Below the pieces are notes generated by a model, which saw nothing but the letters and a program-made list of their open reading frames with translations, did no database searches and was not told the origin of the DNA. This document shows positions 16,984 through 25,434 of a DNA stretch of 61,505 nucleotides, piece after piece; the first letter of the stretch is position 1; each line of letters opens with the position of its first letter. Position numbers and translations under genes: made by a program. This stretch comes from Nostoc sp. CHAB 5836 (GTDB taxonomy: Bacteria; Cyanobacteriota; Cyanobacteriia; Cyanobacteriales; Nostocaceae), in contig NZ_JAIVFV010000023.1 in assembly GCF_020829445.1 (NCBI RefSeq), forward strand, positions 1 to 61,505. The letters run 5' to 3'.

Positions 16984-18870
16984 TCATACCAATTTAATAT
17001 TCAAATTAGATGAAAGATTTTCAACGAAGGCGAATTGGTTTCCTAAGAAAGATAATTTTCCGCTAAAGGCATCGTAAGAAAAGTCGTTAATGCTAGTAGT
17101 ACCAAACCCTACTTTAGAAACTTCGATTAGGTCGTTCTGACCCAACTTGTAATCTTTAATGGTGTCAACACCCTCTTTAAAACTGTTGAAAATAAACTTA
17201 TCTGCACCAAAGCCACCAATGAGAATATCGTCACCTTGTCCACCAATGATAGAGTCATCACCATCATTACCAACTAATTGGTTATTTTGGCTGTCCCCAG
17301 TGATGCTGTCACTTTCATTTGTACCGATAACATTATCAAAGTTGATGATCGTAAATGGCAATGTCCCATATTTGGGAACATTATTGGCAGAGATACTTTT
17401 GGTTTGTAGGTTAGCGGTGATATATATACCAGGAAGCGATTGGGACGTATCTATAGTATTGTTGGTAACACTAGCATCAGCAATAACTGTTTCTACTTTA
17501 AAAACTTGGTCTGTCCCAAATCCATCAGCTTTGGTAATTGTCCCTACACCTGAGAGGGTAATGGCTTTACCTAGTTTGCTATAATCTGCTGTATCAAAGC
17601 CATCTCCGCCATCGATGCTGTCCTTACCCTGACTACCCTTGAAGGTGTCATCACCTGCACCACCCACTAAGTTGTCACTACCGCCTCCACCGTCAATGGT
17701 GTCATTGTCACCTCTACCATCAATAGTGTCATCGCCATCATTGCCGAATAATTGGTTACTTTGGTCGTCGCCAGCAAGGATGTCATTGGCATTTGTGCCG
17801 ATGATATTATCAAAGTTGATTATTGTAAATGGCAATTTTCCATATTTGGGAACATTATTGGCAGAGATAGTTTGGGCTTGCAGGTCAACTATGGCAGATA
17901 CTCCAGGTAAAGATTGAGACCCATCTATAGTGTTGTTGGCAACACTAGCATCAGCAATAATCGTTTCTACTTTCAAGAGTTGGTCTTTTCCAAACCCGCC
18001 AGCTTTTTCAATTGTCCCTACACCTGAGAGGGTGATGCTTTGACCCAAGTTACTGTAGTCTGCGGTATCAATGCCCTTTCCACCATCAATGTTGTCGTTA
18101 CCTTGACTACCCTTGAATCGATCATTGCCGTCATTACCAAATAATTGGTTACTTTGCTTATCGCCAACAATGATGTCACTTTCATTTGTGCCGATAACAT
18201 TATCAAAGTTAATTATATTAAATGTTAATGTCCCATATTTGGGAACATTATTAGCAGAGATAGTTTGGGCTTCCAGGTCGGCGGTGACAGATACCCCAGG
18301 CAAAGATTGGGAGGTATCTATGGTGTTGTCAGTAACACTAGCATCAACAATAACCGTTTCTACTTTGAAGAGTTGGTCTTTGCCTAATTTGCCTTTATCA
18401 ACTGTCCCTACGGCTAAGAAGTTGATGCTTTGACCTAGTTTGCTGTAGTCTGCGGTATCAAGACCATCTCCGCCATTGATGTTGTCGTCACCCTGACTGC
18501 CCTGAAATGTGTCATTGCCTTTACCACCTGACAACTTGTCATTGCCACCTCTACCATCAATAGTGTCATTGCCATCAGTACCATCAATGATGTCATCGCC
18601 ATCAGTACCAAATAATTGGTTTCTTTTGCCATTGCCCTTAACACTCTCATTTGTATCTGTATTGATGGCATTGTCAAAGATAGTTTGAACTTTTGTCCCT
18701 AGATCTAATAGGGTAGTGCTTTTATTTAATTTACTGAAGACTGCCTTCTCAATACTGCCATCAACTCCACTGATATTAAATATATCATCGTCTCCATTAC
18801 CAAAAACCTGATCGTCAATACCAGTGCCCGACAAAAAACCATTGTTAGGAGTACCAACAATAATCGACAT
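16984..18870 (-). CDS. RTX-type secreted calcium-binding repeat protein
   Basis: 628 residues, strongly acidic, no Cys. The ATG has AAAGG upstream. Hemolysin-type nonapeptides (GTDGDDIIDG, GGKGNDTFQGSQGDDNINGG, GGQGDDILIGG) bind calcium and form parallel beta-rolls. Between them sit three copies of a roughly 115-residue module starting DTADYSKLG (about residues 138, 268 and 426), each containing KVETVIADAS, NTIDTSQSLPG and NNVPKYGTL. The C-terminal FGADKFIFNSFKEGVDTIKDY is the usual RTX end module, taken as signal for type I export. No catalytic domain is visible, so it is probably a structural or surface protein. No type I transporter is in the window. Confidence 0.92.
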   Translation of the reverse strand: MSIIVGTPNNGFLSGTGIDDQVFGNGDDDIFNISGVDGSIEKAVFSKLNKSTTLLDLGTKVQTIFDNAINTDTNESVKGNGKRNQLFGTDGDDIIDGTDGNDTIDGRGGNDKLSGGKGNDTFQGSQGDDNINGGDGLDTADYSKLGQSINFLAVGTVDKGKLGKDQLFKVETVIVDASVTDNTIDTSQSLPGVSVTADLEAQTISANNVPKYGTLTFNIINFDNVIGTNESDIIVGDKQSNQLFGNDGNDRFKGSQGNDNIDGGKGIDTADYSNLGQSITLSGVGTIEKAGGFGKDQLLKVETIIADASVANNTIDGSQSLPGVSAIVDLQAQTISANNVPKYGKLPFTIINFDNIIGTNANDILAGDDQSNQLFGNDGDDTIDGRGDNDTIDGGGGSDNLVGGAGDDTFKGSQGKDSIDGGDGFDTADYSKLGKAITLSGVGTITKADGFGTDQVFKVETVIADASVTNNTIDTSQSLPGIYITANLQTKSISANNVPKYGTLPFTIINFDNVIGTNESDSITGDSQNNQLVGNDGDDSIIGGQGDDILIGGFGADKFIFNSFKEGVDTIKDYKLGQNDLIEVSKVGFGTTSINDFSYDAFSGKLSFLGNQFAFVENLSSNLNIKLV

Positions 18871-18918
18871 AGTGTATACCTTTATAGTTTTGCAGTTCAA
18901 ATAAATGCATTTGAACCC

Positions 18919-18938
18919 TGTAGTATCAGTATACTACA
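18919..18938. promoter_or_regulatory. Perfect inverted repeat upstream of the RTX gene
   Basis: TGTAGTAT-N4-ATACTACA, 8-bp perfect arms, 49-68 bases before the ATG. The size and placement suit a dimeric regulator's operator. It is not part of any repeat family seen here. Confidence 0.5.
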
Positions 18939-18998
18939 AAAAATGACTTATCAATTTATGACTGAAATATATCTGTTGTTAAAGAAATATGTAATTAA

Positions 18999-19282
18999 TA
19001 GACCTCTTGCAAAAGTCCCTAACACCCCTTTGCGCTCTTCGGGAGGCAGCGTGGTTTCATCCGAAGAAAGAAAAATACATAAGTCTTGATTTCTCGTGAA
19101 AGTGGCATGGCTTTTTACCCCACTTCCATTCTTCTCCCCGAAACGGGGAGAGGCTTTGAAACCCAGTTGTTGTTTTTCTCTGCTTGTATGAAACCACCCT
19201 GCTTTGCGCTCTTCGGGAGGGGAGACAAAGTGTAGCTTTGGCTCTTTGGGGTTCAAATTGTTTGATTTATGCAAGAGGTCTA
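18999..19282. repeat. TAGACCTCTTGCA-family element, interrupted
   Basis: Ends TAGACCTCTTGCAAAAGTCC and ATGCAAGAGGTCTA. It is interrupted by the element at 19047-19201; an uninterrupted relative is at 43385-43504. Confidence 0.8.
19047..19201. repeat. CAGGGTGGTTTCAT-family element, nested
   Basis: 155 bp with ends CAGCGTGGTTTCAT and ATGAAACCACCCTG. A 19-bp perfect direct repeat, beginning CTTTGCGCTC, flanks it (19028-19046 and 19202-19220), unusually long for a target duplication. A second copy is at 40324-40477. Confidence 0.75.
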
Positions 19283-19643
19283 ATGAGGTAGAAGGACGTT
19301 CGCCGAACAACAGTCTACATCCCTGGGCGATCGCACGGCATTTCTGAAAGCCATGTTGGATAATGAAACGCTGAAATCCCTACTATTAAAGGATTATTCT
19401 AGTTGAGATGCCTTTGTCCTGATCTACATACCTGTTGCAAAACTTAATTACGTTAGGACAGCGTTAGCGATCGCACCAAGGTCGAAATTGCCTAGTTTTC
19501 AGCCTCGTTTGCATAACTCCGATAGATTACCGCAAATGCTCTGATAGTTCAATTTCCCCTCTTCATAAATTCCGCAAAAACACTGTTACGCTATTTCTGC
19601 TTGTGATTAAAACTTAGAGCATCCAGTTTATTAGGGCGTGTTT

Positions 19644-19877
19644 ATGACCAACCCTGTAAAGACCGTTATTCAAGTCAATCTGGAGATGGCTCTAGAAGTA
19701 GCTCAAGAATTGGAGCAATCTCCATACACTCAACTTAGTAATTATTGTTTGGAGATTTTACGAGAGATAGGATGTCCTGGTACTGAACTCCCTATTAACT
19801 TACAAACTCGTGATCAGCAGCTAAACTTTATCACAGGCTTTGCATCTTATGCTTTCGGGGAGGTACAAAGTGTATAA
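19644..19877 (+). CDS. Small protein of unknown function, first gene of overlapping pair
   Basis: 77 residues from ATG (MTNPVKTVIQVNLEMALEVA); a GTG two codons earlier is an alternative. Predominantly helical, with one Cys-Pro-Gly. Its stop overlaps the start of the next gene by eight bases, which indicates translational coupling. I do not recognise the family. The coupled arrangement resembles small two-gene modules, but no toxin or antitoxin motif is visible. Confidence 0.6.
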   Translation: MTNPVKTVIQVNLEMALEVAQELEQSPYTQLSNYCLEILREIGCPGTELPINLQTRDQQLNFITGFASYAFGEVQSV

Positions 19878-20151
19878 AGTATTAATTGAAGATATATTTT
19901 TTGATTCAGAAGGCGCAGAAGAAACTACTTTTGCGGCTACAGATCAAGATTTGTTAATCTTAACAGAAAAATTTTTAGGGTTTGAAATTCCTCCAAAAAT
20001 TTTTTTGCAAGCTATAGCCATTGCTGACTACGACTGTGCTGCTGCTTTTCGCTACGTTGATAATTATTTGACTACCCTTAAGAATAAGAATAAGCGTAAG
20101 CATAAGAAATTACTTGTGTTAAGGCCTTCGACTAGGTTTGACAATAATTGA
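19870..20151 (+). CDS. Small protein of unknown function, second gene of overlapping pair
   Basis: 93 residues from GTG with a strong GGGGAGG six bases upstream, which sits inside the end of the preceding gene; this decides the start over in-frame TTG/ATG codons further up. The N-terminal part is acidic (KVLIEDIFFDSEGAEETTF), the middle FLGFEIPPKIFLQAIAIADYDC and the end very basic (KNKNKRKHKK). Unknown family. Confidence 0.6.
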   Translation: MYKVLIEDIFFDSEGAEETTFAATDQDLLILTEKFLGFEIPPKIFLQAIAIADYDCAAAFRYVDNYLTTLKNKNKRKHKKLLVLRPSTRFDNN

Positions 20152-20190
20152 TGTGTTTATTCACAAGCTAACTATGCAATAGGATTTAAG

Positions 20191-20331
20191 TAAGTAGGTC
20201 GGCGTAAATAATTATCGTTGGGATAAGGCAGGGGGCAGGGAGCAGGGAGCAGGGTGAAAGACAGTTTGAGCCTTGTTTACTTTTCTTTACACAGTTTGGT
20301 TTTATTATGCCGACTTACTTATTTGGACTTT
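20191..20331. repeat. MITE-like element, TAAGTAGGTCGGCGC family (diverged)
   Basis: Ends TAAGTAGGTCGGCGTAAATA and TTATGCCGACTTACTTA. The interior is replaced by GCAGGGAGCAGGGAGCAGGG tandem units. The following 200 bases hold only AATTCGTAAT and CTCGACTTCGCT-type short repeats. Confidence 0.7.
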
Positions 20332-20532
20332 GGACAAAAAACTTGCAAGGTATAAAAATAATTCGTAATACCTCGACTTCGCTACTTCGACGCCGCTCAG
20401 TACAAGTCGGCACAAGTTCGTAATACTTCGGCTACGCTCAGTACAAGTTCGTAATTCGTAATTGAATTAAGCCAGATACAACGGCAGAGGGTTTCTACCT
20501 ACCTTGGGATACGAACCGTATTGAGAGTAAGT

Positions 20533-21096
20533 CTACCAGTTTAAGACTTCGGCGACAGTCAGTGTTAACTGAGGAAAATATAGTGATTTAATCCGATCGC
20601 TATTCTGAAATACAGCTTCTTCATACAGTCCATCTACCAACGTCAGCACGATAACCTGTTGTTTCGCAAAATCAACAATCCAGTATTCAGGAATTCCCCT
20701 AGCTGCATACTCAGAGCGCTTGTAGCGGTAGTCTCGGTCTTCATTAACTTTACCAGGGGAGACAACTTCAACCACTAGTGCAGGGGATGGCATATCTATG
20801 GTAATCGTTGCTCGCCTACCCCCGATTGCCGTAAATAACTCCTCAGTCAATATCATCAAGTCTGGTAGTCGCACTCGATTTCCCGTGACTATAATTTCTG
20901 TATCTTTGTGACGGATGAGACGGATTGGTACAAACTTTAAGAATTCTGACAGTAAATACAAGGAAATTAAATTATTTCTATCCGTTTCTGGAGGCATTGC
21001 TACAAGTTCTCCATCCACCATCTCATAGCGGGTATCTGTCCCGTCATCATAGGTTAGATACTCCTCAAGGTTGAGCTTTTTTGTAGTGGTGGTCAT
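20533..21096 (-). CDS. Uma2 family protein (DUF820), short form
   Basis: 187 residues from the ATG of MTTTTKKLNLEEYLTY. YEMVDGELVAMPPE, NRVRLPDLMILTEE (Asp), PSPALVVEVVSPGK (Glu) and YKRSEYAARGIPEYWIVD (Lys region) are the PD-(D/E)XK-like Uma2 signature. There is no heptad tail, and it is of a different subfamily from the three other Uma2 proteins here. The in-frame upstream ATG at 21174 is less likely because the family begins near TKKLNLEEYL. Biological role unknown. Confidence 0.9.
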   Translation of the reverse strand: MTTTTKKLNLEEYLTYDDGTDTRYEMVDGELVAMPPETDRNNLISLYLLSEFLKFVPIRLIRHKDTEIIVTGNRVRLPDLMILTEELFTAIGGRRATITIDMPSPALVVEVVSPGKVNEDRDYRYKRSEYAARGIPEYWIVDFAKQQVIVLTLVDGLYEEAVFQNSDRIKSLYFPQLTLTVAEVLNW

Positions 21097-21246
21097 GGCA
21101 GATAGAGTGTGACCTGATTTCTCGATTATTAATTGTAGCTTCAACCAAGCGATCGCATTGGCATTTAATCGCAAGAGGACGACTTCGGGGATGAGGGAGA
21201 CAACAAGGACAAGGAAAAAAATTGCTCGATTGTCTCCCCCTACTTC

Positions 21247-21360
21247 CCAATACGGTTCGGTTAAGGTGGATAGTCCTCCAAAAGGGGGAAAATAGAGCCA
21301 TTCTTAGCCCCCCAATTCATCGGGGGGTTGGGGGGATCGAATCTTATCCGAACCGTATTG
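21247..21360. repeat. CCAATACGGTTCGG element
   Basis: Ends CCAATACGGTTCGGTTAAGG and CTTATCCGAACCGTATTG, with a CCCCCCAA...TTGGGGGG hairpin inside. Flanks CCTACTTC and CCTACTCT match at six of eight bases. Confidence 0.75.
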
Positions 21361-21369
21361 CCCTACTCT

Positions 21370-22065
21370 CTACTCCCCACTCCTCCTCATACTTTGCAGC
21401 ACCACAACTAAGATGGCAACAAATCCTAAGATTGGAAGTGCGATCGCCCAAAGTGGTAATTGCTGAGATTCACTCTCTACTAAATCACCATTGACATCTC
21501 GCAAGTTTCGTGTATTCTGTGCAGAACCACTTGCCACAGTAACTTCAAATTTGAACTCAAAGGGTCTGAATCTTGCCCCAGAAACTGGTTTCCCATTTAG
21601 TTGCAACTCATAAATACCTGCCTTGGGAAAGACAATTTCTGCACCTGGAATGCCTTGATAGCGTTCAGCGGCCACAGGTTCTAACTGTGGTTCTAACAGT
21701 GGTGGCTCTCCGGCTGCATAGGGTTCGGCATAAACAGCCAACTGACAATTGCACTGTGAGAGGGGAATTACCTTTCCACCTCTGCGGGTAAGTGCAAACC
21801 AGGCTTGGCTTGGTTCTCCAGCACGGGGATTATCATTTGGTTCAATGTGGAGAGTACCACCGACATCTCCAGATATCTCTACTTTATGAGCAGAGGCCGG
21901 GTAAAGATTAGTTATTGATATAACTAAGCAACTCAGGAATAATAAATACTTTATTGTTCCTTGATGCCAAGAAATGCCTTTAAGCAGGTAACGCCTGTGT
22001 TTTTGACTCGTTGAGATGGAGTCAGAAAATAAGGATGATTTACCGCGATTTGGTTGGGGGAACAT
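21370..22065 (-). CDS. Exported, C-terminally anchored protein
   Basis: 231 residues: a basic N-terminus, a signal/anchor (YLLFLSCLVISITNLYPASA), an extracytoplasmic beta-rich domain starting HKVEISGDVGGTLHIEPNDN with a CNCQL motif, FPKAGIYELQLNGKP, and a C-terminal membrane helix (LPLWAIALPILGFVAILVVV). The start overlaps the end of the TauE/SafE-like gene by 26 bases, so the two are one operon. The fold resembles small periplasmic beta-sandwich domains; the CxC and partnering with a TauE/SafE-DsbD-like protein hint at metal or thiol handling, but this is inference. Family not recognised. Confidence 0.7.
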   Translation of the reverse strand: MFPQPNRGKSSLFSDSISTSQKHRRYLLKGISWHQGTIKYLLFLSCLVISITNLYPASAHKVEISGDVGGTLHIEPNDNPRAGEPSQAWFALTRRGGKVIPLSQCNCQLAVYAEPYAAGEPPLLEPQLEPVAAERYQGIPGAEIVFPKAGIYELQLNGKPVSGARFRPFEFKFEVTVASGSAQNTRNLRDVNGDLVESESQQLPLWAIALPILGFVAILVVVLQSMRRSGE

Positions 22066-23293
22066 AAAACTTTTCTACGCCTAACTTTGACCAAAAAAAG
22101 CGCGAACGTACCATCAAAACACCGAGGGTAACAATTCCCATAAGTACTGCCGCTAATTTATTTCCCCAAGTTGATTGTAAGGAACCCAGATAATGGGAAC
22201 CAATCAACACAGTATGAATGGCACTCAAGAGCAAGGCTGGCACACCCAATAGATGAATCTGTCGCCAACGCTTGCCCAAGGATTTCTGCAATGATTCCCA
22301 ACTCGTTAAAGCGGCGGGGGACATTAATACCAATGCTACAGCACCCGCAGCCATACCCCACTGAAATTCTGGCGGCAGGAAAAAAAAGGCGGCAAAATTC
22401 CATTGCAAAGAGTGTTCTATCATGTGGAGGGTGTGAACCACAGAAAGCACAAAAGCACCCACTCCCAAACCCCGACGGTAACGCAGTGGTGAAGCCCACA
22501 AACCACTAATGGGACGCGCAATTAATGCCAAGATTAAGCAGATTAATGCGGCGTGTCCGGTGTAATCTACCATTGTGTCACCAGTCCGCAACAAGGTGAT
22601 AACGCCAATGGTGAGTGTTACCCAGCCGCCTAACCGAAACAACTGACTGCGCCTGTCTTTACTTACCAAAGAGGTAGAAACGCCGACACCTAGCATAGTC
22701 GGCAGGGTTCCCAAGCCAAAAGCCAGCATAGTTGCCCCACCCATCCATAAATTACCAGTTTCAGCAGCTTTAATTTGGGCAGCATACAAGAAACCACACG
22801 GCATTAAACCCCAAGTCATTCCCAAAAGCATTGGCGTCCACCATTTGGTTTTTAAGGAAAGCTTAAGCATTCCTCTGCTGAGGCGATCGTGTAAACTACC
22901 TTGCAAGAGGGGATGTAACACAGGAATGGGCGGCAATAAATCAGGTTTTACTTGTTTTAACCCAAACCAAATCAGCATTACACCAGTCAAAATTGCCATC
23001 CAGCGCCGGAAGTCGCTACCAACACCCGCTAGCTGTCCACCTTGCAGCAATACCGAACCCAGTGCCCCAATGCCAGCACCGACTAGAGCATAGCTCAACA
23101 TCCGCCCCAGGTTTAGCAAGATATGAAATTTTAATTGCTGTTGCCAAGTATTGGACTTTTCTATGGATGATGCCCGTTTCGGCTGATGAGACAGAGAAAA
23201 CGCCACCGTTAGGGGGCCACACATCCCAAAGCAATGCCCAAAACTCCCCAGGAACCCCAGGATTGTGAGCAGTAACAAATCTACCATAAACAT
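22040..23293 (-). CDS. TauE/SafE (UreH-like) membrane protein fused to four-helix domain
   Basis: The N-terminal half shows SFGHCFGMCGPLTVAFSLSH and GMTWGLMPCGFLYAAQ, hallmarks of the UreH-like/SafE branch related to DsbD, with paired Cys in membrane helices. The C-terminal half (from about residue 245) has further helices with His residues (VLSVVHTLHMIEHSLQW, IHLLGVPALLLSAIHTVLIG), like ferric-reductase or heme-binding bundles. The combination suggests metal or electron transfer across the membrane, coupled with the downstream exported partner. ATG at 23293 or 23287; the longer TTG start is unlikely. Substrate unknown. Confidence 0.82.
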   Translation of the reverse strand: MFMVDLLLLTILGFLGSFGHCFGMCGPLTVAFSLSHQPKRASSIEKSNTWQQQLKFHILLNLGRMLSYALVGAGIGALGSVLLQGGQLAGVGSDFRRWMAILTGVMLIWFGLKQVKPDLLPPIPVLHPLLQGSLHDRLSRGMLKLSLKTKWWTPMLLGMTWGLMPCGFLYAAQIKAAETGNLWMGGATMLAFGLGTLPTMLGVGVSTSLVSKDRRSQLFRLGGWVTLTIGVITLLRTGDTMVDYTGHAALICLILALIARPISGLWASPLRYRRGLGVGAFVLSVVHTLHMIEHSLQWNFAAFFFLPPEFQWGMAAGAVALVLMSPAALTSWESLQKSLGKRWRQIHLLGVPALLLSAIHTVLIGSHYLGSLQSTWGNKLAAVLMGIVTLGVLMVRSRFFWSKLGVEKFYVPPTKSR

Positions 23294-23455
23294 GAGCGAC
23301 TGGCGTGTGGGGTGCAATGACTGTGGTAATGATAACTAATTATACGGACGTGTCTATTAGACATAGGAGTGAAAAATAATCTCAAACCCTTATCCAGTGG
23401 AGGTAACACCGTTTCTCAAGCACAGGGATTATTCAGAGGCTATTTATAAAGTAAA

Positions 23456-23547
23456 TAGACATCTGGTGAAGTTAAATATGCGTTACCCAGAACCTTTGTA
23501 GAGACGTAGCAGTGCTACGTCTCTACGTTCTTTTTCGGAGATGACTA
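23456..23547. repeat. MITE-like element, TAGACATCTGGTGAAA family
   Basis: Left end TAGACATCTGGTGAAGTTAA is good and the right end (TTTCGGAGATGACTA) decayed. The central hairpin AGAGACGTAGCAGTGCTACG is intact. A stray TAGACATAGGAGTGAAAA end precedes it near 23357. Confidence 0.75.
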
Positions 23548-23569
23548 ATAATAAAATGGCAAAGATAGG

Positions 23570-23735
23570 ACAATATGCTTGGGTTAAGCATTTCTTTCTT
23601 CTCTTTGCGTCCTTGGCGTCCTTCTCCCTTGGCGCTAGCCTCTCCCTTTGGGAGAAGGGGAGACGCTACGCGATGGCGGTTCGTAAAAAAAATTGACTTT
23701 GGCAAAGAATTTTAGCCTTAACCCAAGCGTATTGA
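23570..23735. repeat. MITE-like element, CCAATACGCTTGGG family (inverted)
   Basis: 166 bp in reverse orientation relative to the copy at 625. Perfect 8-bp target duplications AAGATAGG at 23562-23569 and 23736-23743. Confidence 0.88.
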
Positions 23736-23804
23736 AAGATAGGATACTTTTAAGGCAGTGTATTTATTTAGTAGACAATGGCTCGAAAAGCTTATTTTAT
23801 TTTG

Positions 23805-23930
23805 GAAATATACGTAGGATGTGTTAGACGAAAGTACGACACCACAAGCTTGGAATGGTGCGTTACGGCTTACGCCTAACACACCCTACAAATACTTAGA
23901 TTTTTTCAGAAATCAAATATGATTCCTATA
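23805..23930. repeat. MITE-like element, GTAGGGTGCGTTAG family
   Basis: Right end AAATCAAATATGATTCCTAT is clear and the left end degenerate. It carries the GGTGCGTTACG...CCTAACACACCCTAC core. It ends directly at the broken edge of the gamma-glutamyltransferase remnant. Confidence 0.7.
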
Positions 23931-23935
23931 TAAAA

Positions 23936-24093
23936 GTCAAACATTCTGTATTGCAGGTGTTGATGGCGTGAGATTATTTGAGCCAACACAGCACGGCTTT
24001 TTTCTGGGGTACAAGGCGATCGCTGTTACACCTGATGGAATTGTAGAAGGGGCGGCTGATCCTCGCGGGGAAAGTTCGCCCAGAGGTTTGTGA
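23936..24093 (+). pseudogene. Gamma-glutamyltransferase C-terminal remnant
   Basis: An open stretch without start codon reads GVDGVRLFEPTQHGFFLGYK then AIAVTPDGIVEGAADPRGES and ends SPRGL-stop. EGAADPR near the end is the C-terminal signature of gamma-glutamyltranspeptidases (Ntn hydrolases acting on glutathione). About 50 codons remain of a roughly 550-codon gene. The 5' edge coincides with the preceding repeat element, which suggests truncation linked to that element. Confidence 0.65.
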
Positions 24094-24174
24094 CGGAGAT
24101 GAGGGACTGGTCAGTGGGGAGTGGTAAAGATGAGGCGGATGAGGAAAATAACTAATGCCCAATACCCAATGCCC

Positions 24175-24435
24175 TTATTGATTTTGGATTGTTGACTCTG
24201 CGTAGCTGCTGCCAAATTCGTTTGCCCGTGCGCTGGGTACTAGTGTCCAGCCTGCTTTGAGAAGTTTTTGATAAGTTGCCCAACCTCTAGAACCACCTGG
24301 TATTTGATAATCGGGGACTGCAAAATGTCCAAAAGCTGTGTAGGGACGCCAACCTTGACTTGGTTCTGTCTGCAAATACAAAATTTTCTCTCCGTCGCCA
24401 CCAGACTTAGATAACCAGCACATTTGTCGATGCAT
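24175..24435 (-). CDS. Conserved small cyanobacterial protein
   Basis: 86 residues; ATG preceded by AAAGGAG at eight bases. Compact, Trp/Gly-rich: GWRPYTAFGHFAVPDYQIPG then SRGWATYQKLLKAGWTLVPS. I recall similar small proteins being widespread in cyanobacteria, without assigned function. A single Cys (MCWLSKS) near the N-terminus. Likely soluble. Confidence 0.75.
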   Translation of the reverse strand: MHRQMCWLSKSGGDGEKILYLQTEPSQGWRPYTAFGHFAVPDYQIPGGSRGWATYQKLLKAGWTLVPSARANEFGSSYAESTIQNQ

Positions 24436-24706
24436 TGCAAACTCCTTTGCTTTTAGCTAATCACTACTGCATAATATCAAACTTTTGTCAACCCATACAT
24501 CACCCTAGTGGGATAATTTTTTGAGCCAAAGTGTAAATAAACAGCTTTGCTTCCCCTTGTTTCTAGTGAAGATTTTTCTTATGTTATCCGCGCTTTTTCT
24601 GTTTGGGTGTAACAACAACTACTGTTTTGGCTGAGTTTCCCAATCAGACTATTTGTTTTTCTAAAACTTGTTCAAGAAGTCGAGGATTTGGGCAGCGCTT
24701 GGGTTA

Positions 24707-25306
24707 TTAGAAGGATGGAGCATACAACTTATCGCCGATAATACCGCGAATTGTCTCTACTAGTTCGGTGTATGCAAAGTTAGATAAAACTGGTTTTGCT
24801 GCTTGCAACTCAATTTGTTGATCTAAATCAATCCATGACTTACAGCCAGCGTATTTGGCGTAATAGGGAATTTCTTGCTCTTGGGGTAGTTTATATGTCC
24901 GTAAGAGGAGAATATAAAGAGGCTGACGTGGTTTCCATTTGAGGCGATCGCTAATAAAATGCTCGTTCCAAATATGGAAGGGAAGCAAGGCGTTGACAAT
25001 AGACTCGTTACTAACTGGCAAAATATCCGTAATTTCAGCCCAACTGCCGATGCGAACTGTTTCTGGATGCCAACCTGATGTTACTGGATAAACATGATTG
25101 GCATACTCTGCTTTCAGCATGAAAGCTTGTTGATGTTCATAAGTAGGGTAAAGCAAAATTTGCTTGTGGGCAACTTGGAAATGTCCATTTCGTTCATGGA
25201 TACCACCTTTGCGGAGTAGCATAATTGTTTTGCCGCTTTCCAAGGCATTTACGGCGACTGCCCATTCTTTGAGAGCATGAAAAGTTGTAGTCAATTCCAT
25301 CTGCAT
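24707..25306 (-). CDS. DUF1802 family protein
   Basis: 199 residues beginning TTTFHALKEWAVAVNALESG, with IMLLRKGGIHE, FLLYPTYEHQ-like (ILLYPTYEHQQAFML) and the C-terminal FVL/KPVLSNFAYTE region of DUF1802. This family of unknown function is common in cyanobacteria and sometimes lies near restriction or repair genes. Two ATGs two codons apart could serve as start. The flanking gap (24436-24706) shows no recognisable element. Confidence 0.88.
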   Translation of the reverse strand: MQMELTTTFHALKEWAVAVNALESGKTIMLLRKGGIHERNGHFQVAHKQILLYPTYEHQQAFMLKAEYANHVYPVTSGWHPETVRIGSWAEITDILPVSNESIVNALLPFHIWNEHFISDRLKWKPRQPLYILLLRTYKLPQEQEIPYYAKYAGCKSWIDLDQQIELQAAKPVLSNFAYTELVETIRGIIGDKLYAPSF

Positions 25307-25434
25307 CTACTGTAACTCTGATTTAATTTCTAGCTAAAACCGATCAAGTGTGAACCTATCCAAGGAAATGAATTAAGAAGCAGTTATGGAAAAGCGATGA
25401 CTACGACGGGCTATTCGGCGTCGCCAGGGCTATT

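Noticed and set aside
18951-19310. 119-codon minus-strand frame
   Set aside because: Runs through two nested repeat elements; the peptide is translated repeat DNA.
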